A stretch of 64,000 nt of DNA, from NCBI GenBank assembly GCA_019423125.1, contig JAHZBZ010000001.1, forward strand, positions 146,406 through 210,405. Reading direction: 5' to 3'. Both the position numbers and the translations under genes were made by a program. Shown piece by piece: positions 8,401 to 15,790 of the stretch (its first letter is position 1; the number at the start of each line of letters is the position of its first letter). The notes beneath the pieces were generated by a model. That model was not told where the DNA came from. It saw only the letters and a program-made list of their open reading frames with translations, and ran no database searches. Source of the stretch: Bacillota bacterium (lineage in GTDB: Bacteria; Bacillota; Clostridia; Christensenellales; Borkfalkiaceae).

Positions 8401-9431
8401 CGCCTACCCAGTATTATTGGGTTCGTCAAATGGCAACCGGCTCTCTGTGGGTAGCTGCCAATACCAATATCAACGAAAACTGCCTTGACAAGAGTGTATT
8501 TAACTATTCTGAAGGCGTGGAATGGTATGCCGGTATAGACGGCGGCATGACGGGCATAACCCCTGCAAGTTTTGCAATTGATACTGAAAAGTTCGGTACC
8601 GAAGATATCGTTTATACCGTGGAAGGGCTTCCCGAAGGGCTTACGGTATCTTCTCAGGGCGAACTTACCGGCACAACGATGGAAACGGGCTCTTACGAAG
8701 TTACTGTCAGCATCGTGGCAGACGGCTGGTCAAAGGTATCCACCACGGCAACGTTAAATATCGTTTCGCTGTACTCTGCAGACAAGGCGTTTGAAGCCAA
8801 GGCCGGCGAAGCGTACTCGGCCAAGATCACGCAAGATATGTTTGAGCTCGGCGATATGTGGGACGGCGGACCCGTTGACGGAATAACCTATTCCATAACC
8901 AACAACAGCGCAGTGCCCGGGCTTACGCTCGGCAGCGACGGTACGCTCTCCGGCACGCCTACAACTCCCGGCGTATATACCATGACGGTCAGGACTACCC
9001 TCAGCTATATTCGTATGAGGCCCAGAACCGCGAGCTTCGACAGTATCATAACCTTTGCTGTAATGGATGCGCAGGGCAATCTTCCCGAAGAGCCCAAGCC
9101 CGTGGCAGAGCCCGACTTCAGGGTTGAGGGAGGCAAGCTTCAGTACAGTGCAGACGAAGGCGAAACATGGCTCGATGTCGAATCCAATACCGAAGCGCTC
9201 GGCATTCAGAGCGTGACGAAGGACAGCGTTGACGGCACGAAGGTCACGTACACCATCATCTATACGGACGGCTCTACAAGCACGTTTACCGTGACGGATG
9301 ATACCGTTGCTGAACCTGCTGAGGGCGGCTGCGGCAGTTCTGTAGGAACAAGCGCTTTGGTTTGCGGTGCGGCTCTGGTTGTCATGGCTGCGGTGATACT
9401 TGCCCGCAGGGCACGCCGTAAGAACGATTAA
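5499..9431 (+). CDS. Circularly permuted GH3 glycosidase 1, secreted and C-terminally anchored
   Basis: This 1310-residue protein belongs to GH3 (beta-glucosidase type, beta-linked glycan hydrolysis) with reversed domain order. After a signal peptide (1 to about 41) comes the alpha/beta sandwich with the likely acid/base Glu190 in GRIGGEGDD. Next is an FnIII-like domain (EVVQLYIHAPY), and only then the TIM barrel with GLNIHRSPLSGRNFEYYSQD, KHFVLNDQE and nucleophile Asp909 in VITDFYQS. Two He_PIG-type Ig modules follow (about 1010-1190). The tail has GGCGSS, a membrane segment and RRARRKND. AGGAGG lies six bases before the ATG. Reversed order is known in Ruminococcus and Butyrivibrio GH3 enzymes. 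The substrate cannot be read from sequence. Confidence 0.92.
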   Translation: MNSKPKSFGKKKSAMLASLALACVMALSGFTVSTLGVSAATGTEQEAGKWYTDFGTYEEELESAGKFNEKIMEEGAVLLKNNGVLPLANSVKNVSLFGARSFDPVTGGTGSGGGGGVYVSLTESMEEAGFNVNGKLKTAYGNNLIEAPTYSVGYKAQTVESPVSILNSVAGSYSFYGDAAIITIGRIGGEGDDLYVSNLLTHEDKSEHYLQLDDNEKDLIAHVKQNFDKVIVLLNTGNPMEIGELEDDPDIDAILWIGQPGNTGLKAIPRILKGEVNPSGKLVDIYTRDFSEDPTWQNFGTLAQLNDIDPVTGEYEEVYSTHVYYMNEDGERVMVDLGSPMFSAETIEYEENIYLGYKYYETAYAEANAGNYDGFNYDDQVVYPFGYGLSYTSFTQEFVTTAEEFEAAVNAASGLDDKVQVKVRVTNTGNVPGKEVVQLYIHAPYTEGGIEKAEVALVGYGKTDMLDPQESCEVTVDVRMGDIASFDYNDANDNDYKGWEIEAGDYELRLQEDSHTLIAKLDATLTAKTTSLDNDADPTNNTPLSEGDDFDSLLNMKSKDVINGQEYFGSMKLMSRADFAGTFPTGTKKEDATYSKHVADMLTLSSQEAGSSAPGGSGTAEGRYSGYYNSSDDLTTDPWYKTNEDIPDGWTQITEEELAERTDGKTDIQLREMAGIDYLDTSTPVTLHGVQYASGQAAWDAFMNQLTFDEMATVLSEGTYKEDGLDSIGKDPGKHDDGPAQMADGTFWCCEVVIGSTWNTELAYEQGVYIGNESLFQDVPCWYGPGLNIHRSPLSGRNFEYYSQDALQGGLLAAAVVAGAQTKGVTVYMKHFVLNDQEKFRGGLATFASEQAIRENYLKTFEYATKDGGANAVMTAFNRIGAMNLYTNYPLLVTILREEWGFKGTVITDFYQSSLAKGNLLIRGGCNRPMGTYSGQNILSGEWDASLRNGKGGVRDGNVGTDGRMPESPTQYYWVRQMATGSLWVAANTNINENCLDKSVFNYSEGVEWYAGIDGGMTGITPASFAIDTEKFGTEDIVYTVEGLPEGLTVSSQGELTGTTMETGSYEVTVSIVADGWSKVSTTATLNIVSLYSADKAFEAKAGEAYSAKITQDMFELGDMWDGGPVDGITYSITNNSAVPGLTLGSDGTLSGTPTTPGVYTMTVRTTLSYIRMRPRTASFDSIITFAVMDAQGNLPEEPKPVAEPDFRVEGGKLQYSADEGETWLDVESNTEALGIQSVTKDSVDGTKVTYTIIYTDGSTSTFTVTDDTVAEPAEGGCGSSVGTSALVCGAALVVMAAVILARRARRKND

Positions 9432-9491
9432 GGCTTTGTTAAGTTATTAGATCCAAGGTGGGTTTAAAAATAATTAAAGCTTGACCGAAAA

Positions 9492-9530
9492 ATAGCCTTG
9501 GTAATATGTTTTTGTTACCAAGGCTATCTT
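9492..9530 (+). terminator. Terminator or attenuator between GH3-1 and the lipoprotein gene
   Basis: A 13-bp stem (ATAGCCTTGGTAA with TTACCAAGGCTAT, 10-base loop) is followed by CTTTTATC. It lies 60 bases after the GH3 stop and 32 before the next ATG. It probably reduces, rather than abolishes, read-through to the next genes. Confidence 0.65.
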
Positions 9531-9561
9531 TTATCAAATTAAAAATAACTGAGGTTTGATT

Positions 9562-10506
9562 ATGAAAAATAAAATTAAAAAATTAGTAGCGATGTTATGC
9601 GCATTTTCCCTTATAGGAGTAATTGCGGTGTTCGGTGCCTGCGGCAACGGCGGAGATGAAACACACACTACGCATATCGATACGAACAGTGACGGCAAGT
9701 GCGACGAGTGCGGTACAGATGTGCAGGGCGGGCTCCTTCCCGGCGGCGATGTCAATGACCCGGGTGCAATACTCAGCACGTTCAGCGCATATCCGGACAG
9801 CAAGGACGAGCTGATAGCCAGCATAAAGACGCACGAGTCGGAAACTGCGACATACCGTTTCGAGGCGGAATGCACCGATCTCAGGGGGAAAAGCGGACCC
9901 GCATGGTCCGGCACATCGATCGAATCTTCAATGGCCACTGCGGTGAGCGGCAGCCGGACGGAAGGCTGTGTGGGCTTCTTGGGCGAGCCCGGCCTTACGG
10001 TAAATTTCCTCGTCGTTTCAGACAGGGCTGTAGATGATGCCGTGCTCACGTTCTGCCTCGGCGCTGAGCGTATGGATGTTCCCGTCAATGCCGATGTGTT
10101 CACCGTCCGTGTGGACGACGTTACGCAGGAGGATCTCTATCCCGTTACCGAAGACGGTGCTCTGGGGGCATGGGATCTGGCTTTTCTCGTATACAATCCC
10201 ACTCCCGACCAGCTTATAAGCTCTTTCGAGTGCCCTGCAGATTCCGTGATAGAGGCGGAAGGCACAACAACCCCCAGCAATTTCAGCGAGTACCTTATCA
10301 CGTCCAAGCTCAGCCTTAAAGAGGGGGTAAACAGCATCTCCCTTGTCATAACGGGTATGGCCCTCGACGATGGCGTGGGCGAAGGCTCTACTTTAAGTTG
10401 CAAATCGCCGTGCATAGACTATATGAAGATAACAACCAGCGCACAATTAGGTTTCTTTGACCAGCAGAACAACGGCTACGGCACCGACGGGCTTTCGATC
10501 GTATAA
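9562..10506 (+). CDS. Lipoprotein with CBM-like domain 1
   Basis: The 314-residue product has a lipoprotein signal peptide ending VFGAC with Cys27 as the likely lipidated residue, then a short Asp/Cys segment (DTNSDGKCDEC). A single beta-rich domain beginning YRFEAECTD follows. Its opening, its AVDDAVLTFCL stretch and its EYLITSKLSLKEGVNSI stretch align with the C-terminal domain of the lipoprotein at 20144-22020. The FEAE opening and overall layout suggest a CBM6/35-like glycan-binding fold; that is inference. It sits between two GH3 genes, consistent with a surface glycan-binding partner. The ATG at 9562 was preferred over the upstream TTG. Confidence 0.75.
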   Translation: MKNKIKKLVAMLCAFSLIGVIAVFGACGNGGDETHTTHIDTNSDGKCDECGTDVQGGLLPGGDVNDPGAILSTFSAYPDSKDELIASIKTHESETATYRFEAECTDLRGKSGPAWSGTSIESSMATAVSGSRTEGCVGFLGEPGLTVNFLVVSDRAVDDAVLTFCLGAERMDVPVNADVFTVRVDDVTQEDLYPVTEDGALGAWDLAFLVYNPTPDQLISSFECPADSVIEAEGTTTPSNFSEYLITSKLSLKEGVNSISLVITGMALDDGVGEGSTLSCKSPCIDYMKITTSAQLGFFDQQNNGYGTDGLSIV

Positions 10507-10570
10507 TGCGGATGCCGATATTCTGCCGCTTTGGCGGCGGAAAAACGCAATTCAAAGGAGATATTGCAAT

Positions 10571-13564
10571 ATGAATTTTATTTGGCGCAAAAAGTCATCC
10601 AGAATATGGCTGATAGTCACGGCGGCACTGGTCGTGCTGCTCTTGGCGATAAATATACTGTCGTCCGTGTTCTTCAATCTGCTGTGCATAGTTTTGAATA
10701 GCCCTCAGCGGATGGAGATCATAGAGGAACAGAGCAAATATACCCCGCTCGAAGGGTATGATACAAGGGAATCTGCTGCAGCATACGGCGATCAGGTTAC
10801 ACTCAACGCCACGAGAGAGGGGATCGTCCTGCTTAAAAATCGGGAAATAAGTGCGGGGACAAACGCCCTGCCCCTCTCCAAGGGCGCGAAGGTCAGCGTG
10901 TTCGGCAAAAGTTCGGTAAACCTTGCATACGGCGGCTCTGGTTCGGGCGGCGGCGACTTCAGCAGGGCAAAGACCATCTTTGACAGCCTTACCGCAGCAG
11001 GTATCGAATATAACCGGGCTCTTGTGGATTTTTATAACGACAACGGCGCGTCCGGTTCAGGCCGCCCCGAAAATTCAAGCGACCTGGATTCGGGCAGCGT
11101 CATCGCAAACATCCCCACAGGCGAAACGCCGTGGAAAAGCTATTCTGCCGATTTAAAAAGTACGTTCTCTGAATTCGACGATGCCGCAATCGTGGTCTTC
11201 TCCCGTATGGGCGGCGAGGGCTTTGATATGTCGCGCAGCTACCTCAGGCTTGACGCAAATGAAAAGCAGCTCTTAGATGAGGTGGGAAAGGCGTTTGAAA
11301 GGGTGGTCGTGGTGCTCAATGTTGCCACTTCGATGGAGATAAACGACATTGCCGATGACGACGATGTGGATGCCATTTTGTGGATAGGCTTCCCCGGCAA
11401 TAACGGCATAATGGCGCTCGGCGAAATTTTATGTGGCGACGTCAATCCTTCGGGTAAGACGGTGGATACATTCGCTACGCTTGAAAGCAACCCCACATGG
11501 AACAACTTCGGCGGCGAACTCGGCATGACTTCCACTTATTCGGGCGATGCCTATCTTCAGCCCTCTAAAAGGCTTGGCTATCTCGATACGAGCATTTACT
11601 TCGTGGATGAAGAAGAGGGGATATATGTCGGCTACCGCTACTATGAAACGGCATACGCCGAGCATGAAAAAGGCAACTACGATTCCTTCGATTATGATGC
11701 GGTGGTGTCCTACCCGTTCGGCTACGGATTGAGTTATTCAAATTTTGCGTGGTCGCTTGAAAACGCCGATTCACTGCCCGCAACGCTCGAAGAGGATACC
11801 GAGATCGTGGTAGAGGTAAAGGTAACAAACGAGTCTCAGGTCCCCGGCCGCGACGTCGTGCAGCTTTACGTGACCCCGACCTACTACGAGAACGGCATCG
11901 AAAAGTCTGCAAAAGTGCTCATTGGCTTTGCCAAAACTGATATAATTCAGCCCGGCGAAAGCGATACTGTAAAAATAACGGTAGACAGTCCCTATGCGTT
12001 TGCATCGTACGATTGTTACGACAGGAACGGCGACAACAATAAGGGCTACGAGGTAGAGAATGGCGACTACATATTCACCCTCTCTACCGACGCGCATACG
12101 GCAAAGGACATGGATAACGCCACCTTCACCGCAAATGTTGCCGAGACTATCTTATATAAGGACGGTGCAAAAGAGGGCGTTACGGTGCAGAATCTGTATA
12201 CTGACAACGAAGATGAGTTGCTTAACTCCGACACTGAACTTTCGGTGCAGCTTTCGCGCAACGATTTCGAGGGGACCTGGCCAACGGCCCGCACTGAAGA
12301 GGAGAAAATAGTTGAGGATGAGTTTGTAAATTATATCAAAAATACCAATCCCAACCCCAATAATCCCAACGTCTACACGGAAATGCCGGATACCGGCATC
12401 GACAGAGATGTGGAGATAGTCTCTTTGGACGAGAATGGCGACGAAGTCGTGGAAAACAGAGTTGTCAGGTTTGCCGATCTTGTTGGCAGAGATTATAACG
12501 ACCCCCTGTGGGAAGCCTTCCTCGACCGTATGACGGTACAGGAGATGGTCGACCTCGTAAACGAGGGTGGTTACGCGTCTCCCGCGATAGAGCGCCTCGG
12601 CGTTCCCGTCGGAATGCAGACCGACGGCCCTGTGGGCTGGACAAACTTTATGCCCGGAAGAAAGGAGAGTTATGTGGGATGTTGCGCATATTGCAGTGAA
12701 AGCGTGCTTGCGGCAACATGGAATATGGACAGGCTTTACGAAATGGGCGTCTCGGTGGCGAATGAAGGCGTAGTCGGTTACGGCGGATATACGTTCAGCG
12801 GCTGGTATGCTCCCGGCGTAAACCTGCACCGTTCTCCTATGGGCGGGAGGAATTTTGAATATTATTCGGAAGATCCTCTTCTCAGCGGTATGATGGCGTC
12901 TTCGCTTATGAAGGGCCTTACAAATGGCGGCGTGTATGTGAATATGAAACATTTTGCCCTCAATGAGCAGGAAACGCATCGCTCCTCAAACGGCGTCCTC
13001 ACGTGGAGCACAGAGCAGGCCATGCGTGAACTGTACCTGAAGAGCTTTGAAATCGGCTTAAAGCTTGCACAGCAGGATGTTACCTTGCGCGCAAACGGCG
13101 ATGTCGAGGAGGGCGGCGCTGTAAAGGCAATGGCTGTTATGTCCTCTTTCAACCGTATAGGGACGCGTTGGACGGGCGGCGATTATAGACTTCTCACGAC
13201 CATCCTCCGCGACGAATGGGGGTTTGAGGGCATGGTTATCTGTGACTTCAATACATGTACGCATATGGTCGTAAAAGACATGGTATATGCTGGCGGTGAC
13301 TTCAATATGGAGATGGCAGGCATGAGGGTATGGCGAGATGTGGATGCAAATAGCGCGGCGGATGTAACCGTTCTCCGCCAGGCATCCAAAAACATATTGT
13401 ATACTCTTGTAAATTCCAACGCCTATCGCGGCGACTTTGTATTGCATATGCCCATATGGCAGATTGTTATGTATGTGGCCGATGCGATCATAGTGGCAGG
13501 GCTTGGAGTATGGGGATTCCTTGCGATTAGGGGTGCACTTAAAAAGAGTAAAGCCGAAGCTTAA
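10571..13564 (+). CDS. Circularly permuted GH3 glycosidase 2, membrane-anchored at both ends
   Basis: The 997-residue protein starts with a basic segment and an N-terminal membrane helix (about residues 12-40) and ends with a second helix and LKKSKAEA, so both ends are tethered and the enzyme faces outward. Domain order is reversed: alpha/beta sandwich with Glu216 in SRMGGEGFD, FnIII-like domain (DVVQLYVTPTY), then TIM barrel with GVNLHRSPMGGRNFEYYSED, KHFALNEQE and nucleophile Asp892 in VICDFNTC. The ATG at 10571 is favoured by AAAGGAG ten bases upstream. It follows lipoprotein 1 by 64 bases, so the two are probably co-transcribed. Confidence 0.92.
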   Translation: MNFIWRKKSSRIWLIVTAALVVLLLAINILSSVFFNLLCIVLNSPQRMEIIEEQSKYTPLEGYDTRESAAAYGDQVTLNATREGIVLLKNREISAGTNALPLSKGAKVSVFGKSSVNLAYGGSGSGGGDFSRAKTIFDSLTAAGIEYNRALVDFYNDNGASGSGRPENSSDLDSGSVIANIPTGETPWKSYSADLKSTFSEFDDAAIVVFSRMGGEGFDMSRSYLRLDANEKQLLDEVGKAFERVVVVLNVATSMEINDIADDDDVDAILWIGFPGNNGIMALGEILCGDVNPSGKTVDTFATLESNPTWNNFGGELGMTSTYSGDAYLQPSKRLGYLDTSIYFVDEEEGIYVGYRYYETAYAEHEKGNYDSFDYDAVVSYPFGYGLSYSNFAWSLENADSLPATLEEDTEIVVEVKVTNESQVPGRDVVQLYVTPTYYENGIEKSAKVLIGFAKTDIIQPGESDTVKITVDSPYAFASYDCYDRNGDNNKGYEVENGDYIFTLSTDAHTAKDMDNATFTANVAETILYKDGAKEGVTVQNLYTDNEDELLNSDTELSVQLSRNDFEGTWPTARTEEEKIVEDEFVNYIKNTNPNPNNPNVYTEMPDTGIDRDVEIVSLDENGDEVVENRVVRFADLVGRDYNDPLWEAFLDRMTVQEMVDLVNEGGYASPAIERLGVPVGMQTDGPVGWTNFMPGRKESYVGCCAYCSESVLAATWNMDRLYEMGVSVANEGVVGYGGYTFSGWYAPGVNLHRSPMGGRNFEYYSEDPLLSGMMASSLMKGLTNGGVYVNMKHFALNEQETHRSSNGVLTWSTEQAMRELYLKSFEIGLKLAQQDVTLRANGDVEEGGAVKAMAVMSSFNRIGTRWTGGDYRLLTTILRDEWGFEGMVICDFNTCTHMVVKDMVYAGGDFNMEMAGMRVWRDVDANSAADVTVLRQASKNILYTLVNSNAYRGDFVLHMPIWQIVMYVADAIIVAGLGVWGFLAIRGALKKSKAEA

Positions 13565-13589
13565 TATCTTTTGTCCTCTTGATAAACAT

Positions 13590-13631
13590 AACCAAGGCGG
13601 GCAGTCATTTCATTGACTGCTCGCCTTGGTT
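13590..13631. terminator. Bidirectional terminator after GH3-2
   Basis: An 18-bp stem with one wobble pair (AACCAAGGCGGGCAGTCA with TGACTGCTCGCCTTGGTT, 6-base loop) ends the first GH3 locus. Short T stretches occur on the plus-strand side. It can also serve transcripts coming from the integrase side. Confidence 0.75.
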
Positions 13632-13678
13632 TGTATAATGGATTTTTTATAAGATATATAAGATTATAGCATGTTTTT

Positions 13679-14881
13679 TCAAAAAAAGGAATATGGCTTT
13701 TTAATAATATTATTATTAAATTTTGGCTGCTTTGATGCGATATTTTTTTCTTGGTTTCCTTTTTGAACACGCATATTGCAGCGGGTGATGAAGGTGTATC
13801 GAAGTTCGTGCGTGTGGTGATGCGGAAAGATCCGCTTGATCGTCGTGTTGATCGTGTTCATGCCGGTCGCCTTCGCCTTTTCAAAATCGATGTAAGGCAT
13901 GACCTTTCGCAGCATCGGCGTGATCGGGGTCTTTCGCGGCACGACGTCGCGGCCCAGCTTTTCCTTGCTCGTGTCGCATTCCAGCCAATGTTCGTTGAGC
14001 ACGCGCAGCGTCTTCAATTCGCTTCGGCGCATTCCCGTGTAAAGCAGGACAAGCAGGGAGTCGGTCGCCGTGAGTTCTCTGTGCGCGATGCAGTAGTCGA
14101 CGAGCTGTTTTTCCTCTTTGTAGGTGAGCGCGCTTCCCTTTTTGCTTTGATGCCTGGGAAGCACGACCTTCGCCATCGGCGAATTGAAGTTGTAATCTTC
14201 GGCGGCAAGGTCAAAGATGCACCGCAAGATCAGCAGCAGTTTTTCCGCCGTGCGGTGTTTGTTTTGGTCTATGTAGCCAAAGAGGAAATCCTGCACGGAC
14301 GCGCGGTCGATCTCCGCCAGCGTCTTGTTCGCGAATGCGGGCGCGAGGTCGTGGTCGAAGAGGCGTCTGTACTCTTTAAAGGTGGTGGGCTTCGTCGTCT
14401 TTTCTTTGAGCGTCAGCCAGCTCTGAGCAAAGTCGTTGAAGAGAACGGTATGCTGCGTTTTCGCCTTCGCGCAACCCGTGGCGGCATAGTTTTGCAGCGC
14501 CTCCAGGAACTTCTTTTTCAGGACGGTCAGGTCCTTGGACGAGACTTCGATGTGGATCCCCTCGCGGTGGTATCTCGCTTCGTATACCCCGTTCGGCTTT
14601 TGGCGATAGGGAACGATCCTGTCGCCCTGTGCAAATACGTGTCTGTACTTGTATGGCATTTCATTGATCTCCTTTCGGTTGAATTTGATGCCATTTTTTC
14701 GTGTCTTTTTTTTCGGTTGCGGGTTTTTCTGCGCTGTTGCATCGGGGAGAACGTCGCGCAGCTTGGAATAAGCCATCGCCTCGGCGATCAGATCCAGCAT
14801 GAGCGAAGCGTTGTTGCCTTGCTTTGCGACGTCGCTCGCAAGGAACGCGCGCACCAGCTCGTTTCTTTCCTGCTCGGTCAT
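13679..14881 (-). pseudogene. Tyrosine recombinase (phage/ICE integrase), C-terminally truncated
   Basis: The 400-residue frame has an Arm-like N-terminal segment (YEARYHREGIHIEV), an SAM-like core-binding domain (about 150-250) and a catalytic domain carrying Arg in TGMRRSELKTL and HELRYTFITR. After that the sequence leaves the family: no H/W box and no catalytic Tyr in context. The last 30 residues (ending IIKKPYSFF) are read from AT-rich DNA. The break falls near 13770, beside the end of the first GH3 locus. The ATG at 14881 has AGGAGG just upstream. It is presumably inactive and marks the edge of an inserted or deleted segment. Confidence 0.85.
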
Positions 14882-15161
14882 TCTCCTCCTTTCGGAACAG
14901 CATCATAGCAGCATGCTTTCCGTTTTGAATCAAGTAGTCTTTGTGCGGAAAAATCCGTTCGGATCCCGCCGACGCAAATACTGTAACTCAATTCTTCGGA
15001 AAAAGATAGCGCATCTTGCGGATACAAACCACACACTCTGCGGACGATCCCGAAACAAATGGGACAAAAAGGGGATAAAAGGATACCTATTTGGGATAAA
15101 GCGAAACCATGCTCTCACCTCCGAAAATTTCTTTCGTCTGCCCCTGCAGACACCAAAAAAA
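14882..15161. other. Intergenic region upstream of the integrase
   Basis: No gene is supported. The stretch includes TCCGTTCGGATCCC near 14957-14970, which superficially resembles a tRNA T-arm but lacks a matching acceptor stem. Repeat copy A follows directly. Confidence 0.4.
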
Positions 15162-15362
15162 GAGCGGATTTGCTCACGCCGTCAAGGAGAAGGGGAGTCG
15201 TTAGATTTTTGTTCTGATTCTTCCGCGCGGAAAATATCGCATCGTCGTCAATAAGCCGCCCCGACCTGAAACGGTCGGGACGGCTTATCAGTTTTGCGCG
15301 ATATTTTCCCGTCCTTGACGGCGCAGGCAAAAATCCGCTATAACCGCATCTAACGAAGAGAA
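15162..15362. repeat. 201-bp fold-back repeat, copy A
   Basis: This segment matches 31701-31901 over its full length with about 16 mismatches and no gaps, in the same orientation. Each copy is a fold-back: the left arm AGCGGATTTGCTC...GCCGTCAAGGA is complementary to the right arm TCCTTGACGGCGCAGG...AATCCGCT. An inner stem AAGCCG(T/C)CCCGACC with GGTCGGG(A/G)CGGCTT surrounds TGAAAC. The two copies bracket the second GH3 locus. It could be a miniature inverted-repeat element, a structured RNA or a duplication scar. Confidence 0.85.
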
Positions 15363-15790
15363 CTGATCCTCAATCATTGTCTGTTTCGCCCGATCGACAG
15401 GCATGTATCTCATGTGTGCGGCACGGCAATTCAACGGCGATAAGTTTTTGTATGAGCGATTGCGATCGGCATGCTTGAAGGAAAAATAGGGTGCATCTTA
15501 AGAGAGGGACTCTTAAAGAAAGATAAACTGTTGCTGTTTATAGATTTTTTCTTCAAATTACATAGAGAAGTGATCGTACTGTAAGGTCCTTTCGGTAATA
15601 TTTTTGAATCCTGATAAGATGGCGCAGTTTTTAGGTTATGAGCATAAAATAAAAGATTTTTTGATTTTTTACAGAATGAGCGAGCGTGAAGGCGGAAAAT
15701 GCTTTGGAGCGTTGCCATCCGAAAAAACAGTGTTATACTTTGCTCAGCTGTACATAAGTGCAGACTTTTCTGAGTAAGGAGGAAAGAGTT
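15363..15790. other. Leader region of GH3-3
   Basis: No protein gene is supported on the plus strand. The interval holds the promoter candidate at 15712-15739 and the ribosome site AAGGAGG at 15776-15782. Two short T-rich tracts near 15650-15670 have no evident function. Confidence 0.5.
15712..15739 (+). promoter_or_regulatory. Promoter of the third GH3 gene
   Basis: TTGCCA (15712-15717) and TATACT (15734-15739) are 16 bases apart. The same spacer and -10 occur in front of GH3-1, and AAAATGC precedes the -35 by 8-9 bases in both. Confidence 0.55.

Noticed and set aside
13751..14908. A 385-codon plus-strand frame opposite the integrase
   Set aside because: The minus strand has recognisable integrase motifs and a proper start; the plus frame has neither.
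14940..15010. A tRNA-like T-arm (TCCGTTCGGATCCC) near the integrase
   Set aside because: No matching acceptor or anticodon arm could be folded; probably chance.
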